From NCBI GenBank assembly GCA_963995525.1, contig OZ023209.1, positions 32,856,199 to 32,920,198 of the forward strand: a DNA stretch of 64,000 bases, read 5' to 3'. Every line of letters begins with the position of its first letter. The stretch's first letter is position 1. Position numbers and translations under genes: made by a program. This DNA is from Escarpia spicata (Eukaryota; Annelida; Polychaeta; Sabellida; Siboglinidae). Shown piece after piece: positions 22,001 to 33,745 of this stretch. Below the pieces are notes generated by a model, which made no database searches, was not told the origin of the DNA, and worked only from the letters and a program-made list of their open reading frames with translations.

Positions 22001-23430
22001 AGTCCCCGCTGCGAATCTAGTTTAAATAGATGCAACAGATCGCAGCAGGTTCTCTGAGAAAACTGCTGCTCCCTTTCCACTAAGATAGAGGCCATCTCTC
22101 ATGTACATATCTTCCCTCCCAACAAAGTATTCCCATAAATCTGTGAATCCCACCCCCTCTTCTTCACACATCTGCTCAACTAGTGCATTGATCGCCATCG
22201 TCTTGCAGTTTCTACACGTTGCCCCCCTTCCTCCCATTACTGGCAAAATTCCTGACAGAATAACCTGTTCAACTCTTGTCTTCTTTAGCTTCCTCATTAA
22301 CTGTCTATACTTCTGTACTATCGCAGTTGTTCCCTCCCTGTCTGCATTATTTGTTCCTACATGTACCAGTATAGACCCCCCTTGCCATGTCCCAGTACCT
22401 TCTCTACCCTATCAGTCACATGTTCAATCCTAGCCCCCGGTAAACAAACAACGACGTCCTTCCCCTCGCTTAGTGACTTATCCGTCTTTCTCATAATGGA
22501 GTCGCCAATAAACACCCTATCTTTCCTCATTGCCCCCTCAATCACTGCCTTAGAATAGCTCCTTCTTCGGTTTGCATCTGTCTGGTTGTTGTCTTTCCCC
22601 CCTGTCGTCTTCTCTCCTGTCACATTCTCTTCCGATCCATTCTTTCCTGTCGCTTTTTCTCTTGTTACCTTTCCTACTGTCATGTTACCTTACCTTCCTC
22701 CATGGTTTCTGCCCATGACTTCCCACAGCCGGACAAAATCTACCCAGCTGTAGCAGTGATCGCACACCAAGTTTCGCTTTGCCTTGACTTTCCGCTTGCA
22801 AGGCGCCATATCCCGATCAGAATTTATTTAATAACTTAACTAACTTAGTCTTTATAAAGACTGTTTCCTGTGTACTACAGCACACTTTAGGTTACAAAAT
22901 TTCAATTACACAGCCGACTATTTATTCTGACACGAACGCTAACATTACCGGTAGTGACCTAATTTAAATACAATCAATTATGTTACGTTAGGCTGCTTTA
23001 TTTATTTAGGTTACGAACTTGCGCCGCCCGACTATCGCCCTTGCTTAATTTTAACAACAATGCTACCTAATGAAAATATCTAGCAAATACTGGCTTACAC
23101 AGATATTATCTTATGTAAGTAGTTTGATAGTTGTTACTTTATCGCCTAGATATTCTACCACATAGTCAGGTTTGTTAAATCTTGTTTACAACTTATCGAC
23201 GAACGCTAAGTGAGTTACCCTATTATCACTCACTATACTAAGGTGTTCTAAAATACTTTAACTAACTAACTTTAAGCACAACTGCTACTCAATATATGTT
23301 TATTGCAACTTTATGAATGATATTAAGGCAAGAATAATACTTATGAATCAGTAATTCCACTTGTTTATCAACTTTTCTGCACCACCAATTTCTACGATCT
23401 ATCTCCGCCAAATATAGCCTCGAATCTTAT
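19040..23430 (-). mobile_element. CR1-type retrotransposon copy A, near full length, inactivated
   Basis: The 3' tail (19040-19140) is shared with the other copies ('tggcaggtggacaaggaagc'). ORF2 on the minus strand holds an AP endonuclease (about 22095-21300; 'GITESW', 'GSSDHNQIHF') and RT (about 20700-19650; 'SPGVDGIPPKLL', 'YLDFQKAFDKVPH', 'GVPQGSVLGPI', then F-V-D-D at the catalytic site). ORF1 (start about 22809 down to 22022) has the start of a PHD finger ('CDHCYSWVD') with an internal deletion, then an esterase ('FIGDSIM', 'DGLYLSGKGAAVF'). ORF2 is split by frameshifts near 21400-21700 and 20280-20450. The 5' region reaches about 23430. Confidence 0.88.
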
Positions 23431-23719
23431 GGCTAATCACATGACCTGGTTCGTAGTATCCGAGGGCATACTATAAGAAATTTAATTAGGTCAAAATAAC
23501 GACGCTCCTGTGAATAATTAGACTGTGTCCGTCTTCAATATAGAAATAGTACAGGTTAGGCACATACACTCGTGATAAAGCTGTGTGGTAACCGGAAATA
23601 GGGTGATGAGAAGGTCGCATACATAAGAAAAACGAATTTAAGTTTTTAACACATTTTGTGTCACGGGTGCTACTTGACCAGCCGAGGCTTAGCCCAAGAA
23701 CTGAGACCTTGTTTGACTA

Positions 23720-23752
23720 AGGTTAGGGTTAGAGTTAGTGTTAGGGTGTCGG
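23720..23752 (+). repeat. Short interstitial telomere-like repeat
   Basis: The sequence aggttagggttagagttagtgttaggg is a degenerate (TTAGGG)n run of about 4-5 units in the intron upstream of exon 24535. Confidence 0.6.
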
Positions 23753-24534
23753 TTCTACACAAGTTCAGACTAGCACAGAGAATACCAGTTTAAACCAGTT
23801 TTCAACCAGGCAATCAACTATTGTATGTAAAGCCTATTTTTATCATTGATACATAGGGATAGGGAGACCTTGGTTTTGTTGATAAATATGTCCAAGTGTC
23901 GTGTGTGGCAGCTTCAAATGCTGTTCAGTATATTATGTTATTGTACCTGAAAAGTACTGAACAAATATTGAAACGGAGTGAAAAAAAACAGGTAAACGCT
24001 ACAATAACGCTACTGAAACTGAGGGCGCGTTGGGGCGCATTGGCACAGGTCGGATAAGCCGCTGAAGCAACCGGAACTATTTCCCTATCTTTTAACAAGG
24101 AGAAATTAGGTTTTTGTTACGTCCCGCTCCAAAATAATGGTAACGGTTATAACAATAACAAGTACTGAAACGGAGTGAAAAATAGGAAAAAGCAAAACCG
24201 GAACTACTTTCCGTATCTTTAACATGGGACAATTATGCTTTTGCTGCACCCCGCTCCAACGTACCTTGATTTGTACCTATATTACTACTAACAATAACTC
24301 TATCCTCAAACACAGTTGGCCACGGCAGTCGTTGCTACAAGCCACCACCAACTGCTATAGAAACGATTTCGCGTAGGCAACAGTAGCAATCAGAAAGACA
24401 GAACGGTTCAAGAAAGAAATCGCTGTCTTCCTTGGTGCATGATGCCAGCATCGACTCCAAGAGTGGAGAGGGATAGCTACTGCGTCAAGGTAGAAACCAA
24501 TATAGAGAGCAATGCTGGCCACTACAGACCGTAC

Positions 24535-24808
24535 CTCATCATACTAGCCAGAATGCCCGCAGCCAGCGCTTCCTTCTCTAGGATACCGATGAATACCATG
24601 ATGGGCTGCTCCACCGTAGCAGTGGAACGTGGCAGCATTGGATGGTAGAAGGTGTCGCCATTTCGGGCAATCATGAAGTAGTATGAATAGTCATCACTGT
24701 CGAGGTGCGTTTCTTTTCTCAGTATCTCATCGAGATTGACTTCGACTGCTACAACGCCTACAAAGCGGTCGTTGATAACAACGGGCAGAGAGGCACTCAC
24801 GAGAAGAC
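24535..24808 (-). CDS. CACHD1: CACHD1-like exon: first Cache domain
   Basis: The acceptor is ccgtctag|GT and the donor is ATGAG|GTACGG (phase 1 to phase 2, 274 nt, about 91 codons). It encodes 'LLVSASLPVVINDRFVGVVA' followed by 'VEVNLDEIL' and 'YYFMIARNGDTFYHPMLP'. This is the classic Cache order: strand, 'GVVAVEVNL..IL', then the 'A..NG...YHP.LP' loop found in alpha2-delta and bacterial dCache sensors. It is the largest exon in the window. Confidence 0.9.
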
Positions 24809-25987
24809 CTAGACGGATACAAATAGTTGCAAACTAATTGTGTGTCAGTATGTTAAACATGTGGCAAACATTTCAAGATAACGTTATCTGTTATATGTAA
24901 ACTGTGTATTGCTGTCAGTGTACTGGTTGGGTGAATTTTAATATTATTAAAGAATTATATAAATCTACACGTTGACTTATTGCAGAACAAGTTGGTGGAA
25001 AGATTATTATAATATTTCTTTTCAGGTAAGTATTTACGATTAACGAAGACGCTGTCAACAAAAATATATCTTGGATAAAGCCACGAATAATTGTGTTATT
25101 TAGAGCTGCACTAAATATATCACAGTGGAACTAAATGGAACAGCACACTATACAACCATTAAAGTTAATACATTTTAAAAGTACTGTCTTGCACCAAGGA
25201 TTTCTGACTTACACAAAGGTTTTAATTATAATACTGTACTGTTACTGGAATGTCAACACAAAATCATAGGTCACTGTACTACATTTTTTATCCTTTCTTT
25301 GTCTAGAGAAATTGCTCATGCTTGACATGTTAAATTATACAAGTCGACACGTGAAACGACGAACACAACAATGACGTTGTCATGCTTACAAACACATTTT
25401 ACCACTCAGCCAGCGTTACCGCCACTATCCATTTTGTATTGACACTCAAATTACGTCACAGAGCTAGTTAATGGCACTGCCACTATGTCGCTATATGCGT
25501 TATTATGCTATGGCTTTAATTTATTTTGAAATTAATCCAGGATATTCCATATATTAGTTTAAATGAATTAATCGTCTAGCCATTGCTGTGCATAAGATGA
25601 CCATGTTATCAATATTTGTGGTAAGGATTTTCAAGATACATATGCAAAGGTACACATTCTCAAAAAACAATGGACATGCTGAACAATATTTCAACGCCCT
25701 CATTGAGATGGACATGCAGAACAACATTCCAATACCTTCAAAATAAATTTTGAAGAATACATTACATATAGATAAGCCATGAAATCCCTTAGTTTTATAA
25801 TGGGCATATATCTAATTAAAAAGAAAAAACAACACAAAACAAATTACAGATATAGTGTACTTCTATTGAAACCATGATCCTTGAAAGTACTTGTTTATGT
25901 GCTAAACTCTAGTTTTGAACGGTAACATATTTACTTGATTGAGAGTCACATAATTGCACCAATTAACAACATTATAAAACGTGTCAG

Positions 25988-26019
<32 letters not shown>

Positions 26020-26867
26020 GTAATGATAATAATAACAATATTATTTAATTTACATAACGCCACACCCAATATAGTTCACAGCGTTTTACAAATACACCAA
26101 CATAATATGTTAACAATAATTCGTTGTAATAAAACAATACGTATTATATCATATATTACTGTTATATAAAATTATAATAATTAAGAAATAAATATAAAAT
26201 GGACTATTGATGTAGACATACATCATAGTAAAACTAGTAGATGATTGACCTAAAAATCATATAATAAAATAAATTACATTATACTATTATAATTAATAAA
26301 CTAAGTTAAATATATTACAGTAAATACAAAACTAAGATAAATATAGACATCAGTAAGTAAAGCTAAAAAGTATAAAAGACAAATAAAAAACGACAGTGTT
26401 TTAATATGAGGAGCGCATTTATTACTTGCCACCTGTTAAAAAGGTAGTAAGAAGCAAGCAATCGCCCATGGTTTTATTGTGCGGCACATACACTCCAAAA
26501 TGGGACACATTGTATTGTGTTTTCCAAAGTTGAAAAGTTCCAGACCCATATAATATTAATACTTTTATTTTAAGAGGTTTCCACCAATCATGTATATATC
26601 GTAAAATATTTGTAATGGTTAAATGTGCATCGTCAAAGAAGAAACACTGATGTGCAAATAAGATTTTTTTTAAATAAAGATACATGTTAATATTTTGTTT
26701 TATTATTAGTATTTTGATTACGTGTTTTCACTGACTTGGACATCATTAAAACAAGTCACATACTGCAGAACACAATTTAGCACAGATCAAGCCAGTATTC
26801 CTAATCATGTTCCGTTAGCTTAGTATAAATAATATACACCCCTCGCTTTCAACACCAACTGATTTAC
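24809..26867. other. Intron with an (ACT)n microsatellite, otherwise unassigned
   Basis: Very AT-rich. A (TAC)n run of about 11 units lies at 25987-26019. A minus-strand 87-codon frame at 26422-26685 shows no recognised motif and lacks good splice signals. Confidence 0.6.
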
Positions 26868-26997
26868 CTAGATTGAAGCTGTGGTGCGGTACGGGAATGA
26901 CCGGCTCATCTGTAACAGTGTTTCTCAAGTGTTGGAAGTAGGCGATCAACTGATCAGTCAGTGGTTTTTTGTGATCAATCTTAGTGTATAAACCATT
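26868..26997 (-). CDS. CACHD1: CACHD1-like exon: VWA-Cache linker
   Basis: The acceptor is tgttgtag|AAT; an in-frame TAG precedes it, so the exon cannot extend upstream. The donor is CTAG|GTAAAT. Phase is 0 to 1, 130 nt. It encodes 'NGLYTKIDHKKPL' then 'DQLIAYFQHLRN', the helix before the Cache domain. A later AG at 26980 would give a shorter exon in the same frame, but the longer form keeps the family-like N-G-L-Y motif. Confidence 0.82.
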
Positions 26998-27244
26998 CTA
27001 CAACAGTTTTTTGCATAATCATTATTGGTGTGGACACGACTAGTATTTAATTGTGGAGTGTGGTGACTAGTACGTGATTAGCGTAAGGCTACTGGGAATG
27101 GGGTAAACTAAAATTTATCATTGGAAAAAGAAAACATCAATCAACGTTATTCTACGTTAACAAAACTTAAAGATTATTTCACACTGTCTCTATACATACA
27201 TCCAAACGTCACAGTTCCTGCTACTACCACTACCACCGCCACTT

Positions 27245-27340
<96 letters not shown>
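27245..27340. repeat. (ACT)n trinucleotide repeat, about 31 units
   Basis: Pure CTA/ACT repeat of about 95 bp, giving poly-Thr or poly-Val frames that are not genes. It lies in the 615-bp GC-AG intron between exons 27613 and 26868. Confidence 0.95.
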
Positions 27341-27612
27341 GATCCGGCGTCACAAGCACTAGTCTATAACTAAAGTTCCGGCATTACTGCAATCTGAGCC
27401 AGTGATGCCACTACCAGCAGTACTGCATTGGCATCAAGATAATCACCAGATGGCCCTGATGTCACCACGCGCACTATTGCCATTACACCATCAGTACTAC
27501 TGACATTAGACGACGCAACCAACATTTGTGCCATGCGAAGCTAAAACGTACGTAACCTGTCAGCATATGTATATATTTAAGTCTACTTAAGCCAAATTGT
27601 TTTCAGGCTTGC

Positions 27613-27659
27613 CTGCTTGGCCATGGTCTGTAGTACGCGATTGTCCGACACGGAACTAT
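27613..27659 (-). CDS. CACHD1: CACHD1-like short exon with GC donor
   Basis: This 47-nt exon fills the phase gap (1 to 0) between the VWA and the linker. The acceptor is strong (ttgttttgcacacag|AT). The donor reads CAG|GCAAGC, a GC-AG intron, so GT-only gene finders would miss it. The translation is (D)SSVSDNRVLQTMAKQ. In alpha2-delta proteins this position links the VWA to a 'MACENKGYY'-type motif, which agrees with 'LQTMAKQ' joining 'NGLYTKI' in the next exon. Confidence 0.72.
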
Positions 27660-27879
27660 CTGTGTGCAAAACAAATATCTTGTTTAATATCTCCTTCCTC
27701 GGCTCAAACACGTGGACAAAATATGCCACACACATATTTTGCATACATAGACACAGCATCAAACCGATCAGCTATCTAATTCACTTATTCAGTAATTCCT
27801 TCTGTCCTTAACCACTAGATGAAGTATCAGTTTACCAACATAACTTACTTTAATTTACATATCACTCGTCGATATAACT

Positions 27880-30120
27880 AACAAGATTGCCATCCAGAAA
27901 ATTAACTCAATCTATATGGCAGGTGGACAAGTAAGCCTTTTGGCTTATCGAGAGCCCAATATTTTTATCTGCGTGTATCCCGCCCTTTTTAGGTATGTGT
28001 CGATTTTATTTTCAAACATATTCGGCTACTAACACCAATACAATCAGGACATAATCTGTTCCATTAATTTACAGTCCTTTGTGAGAATGAGAACTTTCTT
28101 ATATCTAATCTACACTGCTCCTTTACTAATGTAACTTCATGTCCTCTGGTCCTTCTATCTTTCTTAACTGAGAACAATATTTCTATCAATATTTTCATAA
28201 CCATTCAATATTTTAAAAACTTCTTATAATCTTATCTCAATCTCCTGGTCTCTGGTGTTATTAAACCACATTCGTTTAGGCGAATTTCGTAACTAAGATC
28301 CCTTAGTTTTGGTGTCATTTTAGTTGCTCTCCTCTGTACTCTTTCTAGTCCTTCCTGCAATATGGCCTCCACGCTCGAATACAATATTCTAAATGAGGCC
28401 TAACTATTGTTTTGTATAGCGGTATTATTAACTCTTTTTGCTTAATACGTTATATTTCGCCTAAATAATCCAAGGATTTTGTTTCCCTTTGAAGTGGCAA
28501 TAACGCACTGCTCTGAAACCTTCACATCAGCACTAATGGTTAAACCTAAGTCCTTTTCTTTTACACTCGTACTTAGTACAGAACCCCGCCATTCTATATT
28601 ATACATCTTCGAACCCATGTCCTGTGTGGAGGCATTTACATTTCAAAAAATTGAACAACATTTGCCATTTTTCAGACCATTTTATAAACCTGTCAAAATC
28701 ATCTTGTAAATGCTGTCTATCTCCATCACGTTTAATTCTTCTAAACAATGTTGTATCATCCGCAAATTTCAACACCTTGCTTGTTATATCAGAAATCGTT
28801 GATATATATTTAGAATAATACAGTTCACAGTACTGATCCCTGTGGTACCTCACTCAAAACTGATTTCCAGTTTGAAGCCTCCTCATCAACTACTACCCGT
28901 TATCTTCTGTCAATTAGCCATTTTTTTATCCACTTAATTAAACCATTTCCTATGTCATGGACCTTTTGTTTAAGCAGTAATCTTTGATGCGGCACTTTGT
29001 TGAAAGCTTTCTGAAAATCTAAGTAGATGATATCTACCGGTGATCCCTCGTCTACACACTTAGTGACATATTTAATAAAACATAACATATTTGTTAAGCA
29101 TGACCCCGCTTTTAGAAAGCCATGTTGAAATGGGTTTAACAAGTTATGTTTAAGAAGAAAATCCACCATGTGATCTTTGATTAGTCTTTCTAATCATTTG
29201 AAAATTACTGATGTTAAATTCACTGGTCTGTAGTTCGCGGACTTGTTTCTGGAACCGTTTAAAATTATCGGTATAATGTTTGCTTCTTTCCATTCAACCA
29301 CTCCCACTTCTAATGATAAGTTGAAGCTGAAAAGTGTTGCAAGTGGTATGTTAATTTATTCTACAATTTCCAATAGTAGTTTGGGCGGAATCCCATCCAA
29401 TTCAGGTGATTTGTTATCCTTCATAGTCATTATTTTCTTAGCTACTATTTCCTACAATTAACTGTCCTAAATAGTCTGATTTCGCCCCTTGAACGTTGCG
29501 TCTGGTACAGGCAGTGAACTAATATCTTCCCTGGTAAACACCGAAATTAAATACTCATTCAGGTCTTCTGCCATTAAGAATCCCTCCGATATTATATTTC
29601 CAGCACTATCTTCTAGAGGACCGACGTTATCCTGAATGTTCTGTTTGCTCCGAGCATATGCATAACAACTCTTGCTGTCTTGTTTTATATTACAAGCTAA
29701 TTTGTGTTCGTAGCTTCTCTTCTAATTTCAGTTGTAGCTTGGTTTAGTGCTACTTTATAAATGTTGTAGTCGTCATCATTTTTAGTAGGTCTATATTACT
29801 TCCATTTCATTTGGTTGTACTTAATTTTTTAATGGCTTCTTTTGATAAGTATTTTTTCTGGACCGCTTCCCTTATTTTTTCAAGGGAACAAATTTATCGA
29901 CGATGCACGCAATTTCACTCTTTAAGATATTCCAGCATCCTGTTGCTGTTTTATTCTTCAGCGTGTTGTTCCAATCTATCTTTGCTAAATATATCATCAT
30001 TTCCTTATATCTTCTGTTGTGGAAATTTCTCCTGAACTGCTTATTATTATTTCTTTCTGATTTTATGTTGACGGAAAAATGTTTCTGGATGTGATCACTA
30101 CTTCCCAGTGGCTCACACAA
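27880..30120 (-). mobile_element. CR1-type copy C, 5'-truncated and decayed
   Basis: The 3' tail lies at 27885-27990. The minus strand then reads backwards through the ORF2 C-terminus, RT ('DITSKVLKFADDTTLFRR', so F-A-D-D is retained; 'YLDFQKAFNKVPHQRLLL') and the end of the endonuclease ('MCEPLGSSDH' at 30120). There are many indels and stops. It ends abruptly head-to-head with copy B. Confidence 0.85.
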
Positions 30121-30127
30121 CGAACTA

Positions 30128-33100
30128 TATTACTATATTTGGTGGAGATAGATCATAGAAATTGGTGGTGCAGAAAAATGTACAAACAAGTGGAATTACT
30201 GATTGATAAGTATTATTCTTGCCTTAATATCATTTATAAAGTAACAGTAAACATATATTGAGTAGCGGTTGTGCGTAAAGTTAGTTAGATAAAGTATTTT
30301 AGAACACTTTAGTCTAGTGAGTGATAATAGGGTAAGTTAGCCTACGATAAGTTTGGGGGCTAGGATTGAACATGTAACTGACAGAGTAGAGTAGGTATTG
30401 GGACATGGCAAGGGGGGGTCTATACTGGTACATGTAGGAACAAATAATGCAGACAGGGAGGGAGCAACTGCGATAGTACAGAAGTATAGACAGTTAGTGA
30501 GGAAGCTAAAGAAGACGAGAGTTGAACAGGTTATTCTGTCTGGAATTTTGCCAGTAATGGGAGGAATGGGGGCAACGTATAGAAACTGCAAGAGGATGGC
30601 GATCAATGCACTAGTTGAGCAGATGTGTGAAGAAGAGGGGGTGGGATTCACAGATTTATGGGGATACTTTGTTGGGAGGGAAAATATCTACATGAGAGAT
30701 GGCCTCCATCTTAGTGGAAAGGGGGCAGCAGTTTTCTCAGAGAACCTGCTGCGATCTGTTGCATCTATTTAAACTAGATTCGCAGCGGGGACTCATAGAA
30801 AAGCCTGAAAATGGAGGCATAGATAAAGACAGCACAAATAAATTGGCAAATAACAGTCTGGAAAATTCTTCTGAAGCTGGATATAAATGTGTTTGTTTAA
30901 ATGCAAGGAGTATGGTAAACAAAAGAAATGAACTAAACATTATGGTAGAAGATATTGACCCTCATATAACAGGTATAACCGAATCCTGGACCACCACCGA
31001 TATATTAGATGCTGAATTGGGACTGACAGGATATGTAATGTTTAGAAAAGATAGAATAGGAAGAAAGGGAGGTGGAGTTATTTTATATATTAAAGAATCT
31101 ATCCAGGCTCATGAAATAAAATTTGAAAGAGAAGCAGATTGCGAAGAAGGTGTTTGGTGTAACATAGTTACAGGAAACTCAACGTCAACAGTTGGGTTAG
31201 TTTATCGAAGTCCAAAAATAAGCATAGAAGATAATGAAAAAATACAAAACGCTATAAGGGAAGTAAGCAAACGGCACTGTATTATTATGGGGGATTTTAA
31301 CCACGGGCATATACAATGGAAATCTTTACAGAGTATGGGGAGTGAGGACCACAAGTTTTTAGTTTTAGTTCAAGATACTTTCCTTTCTCAACATGTGCTA
31401 GAACCAACCAGGGTTGAGAATGTGTTAGACATAGTTTTGTCCTCACAGAATGAATTAGTTGACACGGTCAAGATATGTGAGCCACTGGGGAGTAGCGATC
31501 ACAACCAGATACATTTTACCATCAAAGTAAAATCAGAAAGGAATAGTAAAAAACAGTATAGGAGAAATGTCCACAAAGGAAGGTATAAGGACAAGAGGAA
31601 ATATTTATCAAAGATAGACTTGAATAACACACTGAAAAATAAGACGGCAACAGAATGCTGGAATATATTAAAGAGTGAAATTAAGTGCATAGTCGATACA
31701 TTTGTACCCTTCAAAAAACAAGGAAAACGGTCCAAAAAGAAACACTTATCGAAAGAAGCCATTCGAAAAATTACGTATAAACAAATGATGTGGAAGTCAT
31801 ATAGATGTACTGGAAATGATGAAGACTACAACAGTTATAAAGAAGCACTTAACCAAGCTACAGTTGAAATTAGAAATTCAAAGAGAAGCTATGAACAACA
31901 ATTAGCTAGTAATATAAAACATGACAGCAAGAGTTTTTTATGCGTATGTTCGAAGCAAACAGAAAGTTCAAGATAAGGTCGGTCCTCTAGAAGATAATGC
32001 TGGAAATATAATGTCAGAGGGATTTTTAATGGCAGAAGACCTGAATGAGTACTTTATTTCAGTGTTTACCAGGGAAGATATTAGTTCACTACCAATACCA
32101 GAGGCTAAGTTCAAGGGGGCAGATTCAGACTATTTAGGACAATTAATTGTAACCCCGGAAACGGTAGCTACGAAAATAAGGGCTATGAAGGATAATAAAT
32201 CACCTGGAGTGGATGGTATTCCACCCAAACTACTGTTGGAAATTGTAGAACAAATTAGCTTACCGCTTGCAACAGTTTTCAACTTGTCATTAGAAGAGGG
32301 AGTGGTTCCTTTAGAACGGAAAGAAGCAAATATTATAACGTTATTCAAAAAAGGTTCGAGTAGTAAGTCAGAGAACTGTAGACCAGTGAGTTTAACATCA
32401 GTGATTTGTAAATTATTAGAAAGACGAAATAAAGCTCAATTGGTGGATTTTCTTGTTAAACAAAACTAGATACACCCATCTCAACATGGTTTTTTTAAAG
32501 CGAGGTCATGCTTAACAAATATGTAATGTTTTTTGGAAGACATCACTAAGTGGGTAGATGAGGGATCACCAGTAGATATTGTCTACTTAGATTTTCAAAA
32601 AGCTTTCGACAAAGTACCACATCAAAGATTACTACTTAAACTACAGGCCCATGGCATAGGAAATGGTATAATAAACTGGATAGAACAATGGCTGATTGAC
32701 AGAAGACAACGTGTAGTAGTTGATAGGGAGGCTTGAAACTGGAAATCGGTATTGAGTGGGGTACCACAGGGATCAGTATTAGGACCTATATTATTCTTAA
32801 TATATATCAACGATTTGGATGATGAAATAACATGCAAGGTGTTGAAATTTGCGAATGATACAAAATTGTTTAGAAGGATTAAAAGTGATGGAGATAGACA
32901 GCATTTACAAGATGATCTTGACAGGTTGATCAAATGGTCTGAAAAGTGGCAAATGCTGTTAAATTTTGGGAAATGTAAATGCCTCCACACGGGACATGGG
33001 AACGAAGAGGTAGAATATACAATGGGGGGTACTGTACTAAGTACTACTGTAAAAGAAAAGGACTTAGGGTTAACCATTAGTGCTGATATGAAGGTTTCAG

Positions 33101-33745
33101 AGCAGTGCGGAATTACAGCTTCAAAGGGAAATCAAATCCTTTGATTAATTAAGCGAAACATAACGTATGAGGAAAAAGAGCTAATAATACCGCTGTACAA
33201 AACAATAGTTAGGCCTCATTTAGAATATTGTATTCAAGCGTGGAGGCCATATCGCAGGAAGGACATGGATATGCTAGAAAGAGTGCAGAGGAGAGCAATT
33301 AAAATGATACCAAAACTGAGGGATCTTAGTTACAAAATACGCCTAAAAATGCGGTTTAACAACACTAGAGACCAGGAGATTGAGGGGAGATCAGATAGAA
33401 GTGTTTAAAATATTGAAAGGTTATGAAAATATTGATAGAAATATTTTTTTTAGTTAAGGAAGATAGAAGGACTAGAGGACATGAACTTACATTAGCAAAG
33501 GATCAGTGTAGATTGGATATAAGAAAGTTTTCATTTTTTCAAAGGACTCTAAATGAATGGAACAGATTACCTGCTGATTGTGTGGGTGCTAGTAGCGTGA
33601 ATATGTTAACAAATAAAATCGACACATACCTCAGACGGGCGGGATACACATAGATAAAAGGGTCGGACTCTCGATAAGCCAAAGGGCTTCCTTGTCCAGC
33701 TGCCACCTAGAGTTAATTATGTGGGTGTCAATCTTGTTAAATCTT
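30128..33745 (+). mobile_element. CR1-type copy B, nearly complete ORF2, ORF1 deleted at its 5' part
   Basis: The 5' end ('ggagatagatcatagaaatt') and 5' UTR are present. The PHD and first esterase block are lost at about 30352. The esterase remainder (30398-30772) has 'VHVGTNNADREG' and 'DGLHLSGKGAAVF'. ORF2 begins near 30699: endonuclease with 'CLNARSMVNKRNELN', 'GITESW', 'MGDFNHGHIQW', 'GSSDHNQIHF'; frameshift near 31950; then 'SPGVDGIPPKLL', stops near 32469 and 32735, 'YLDFQKAFDKVPH', 'GVPQGSVLGPILF'. The catalytic F-A-D-D box has become F-A-N-D. The tail is at 33630-33745. Confidence 0.9.

Noticed and set aside
19715..22433. Plus-strand frames across 19.7-22.4 kb and similar frames at 28.5-30.1, 36.4-37.2 and 58.3-60.1 kb
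   Set aside because: Antisense shadows of the CR1 copies A, C, E and F.
27121..27369. Poly-Thr and poly-Val frames
   Set aside because: Products of the (ACT)n repeat.
27370..27545. Minus-strand open stretch of about 58 codons after cgttttag
   Set aside because: It follows an AG and contains a possible GT, but its hydrophobic low-complexity reading does not fit the family or the phases; the exon at 27613 explains the junction better.
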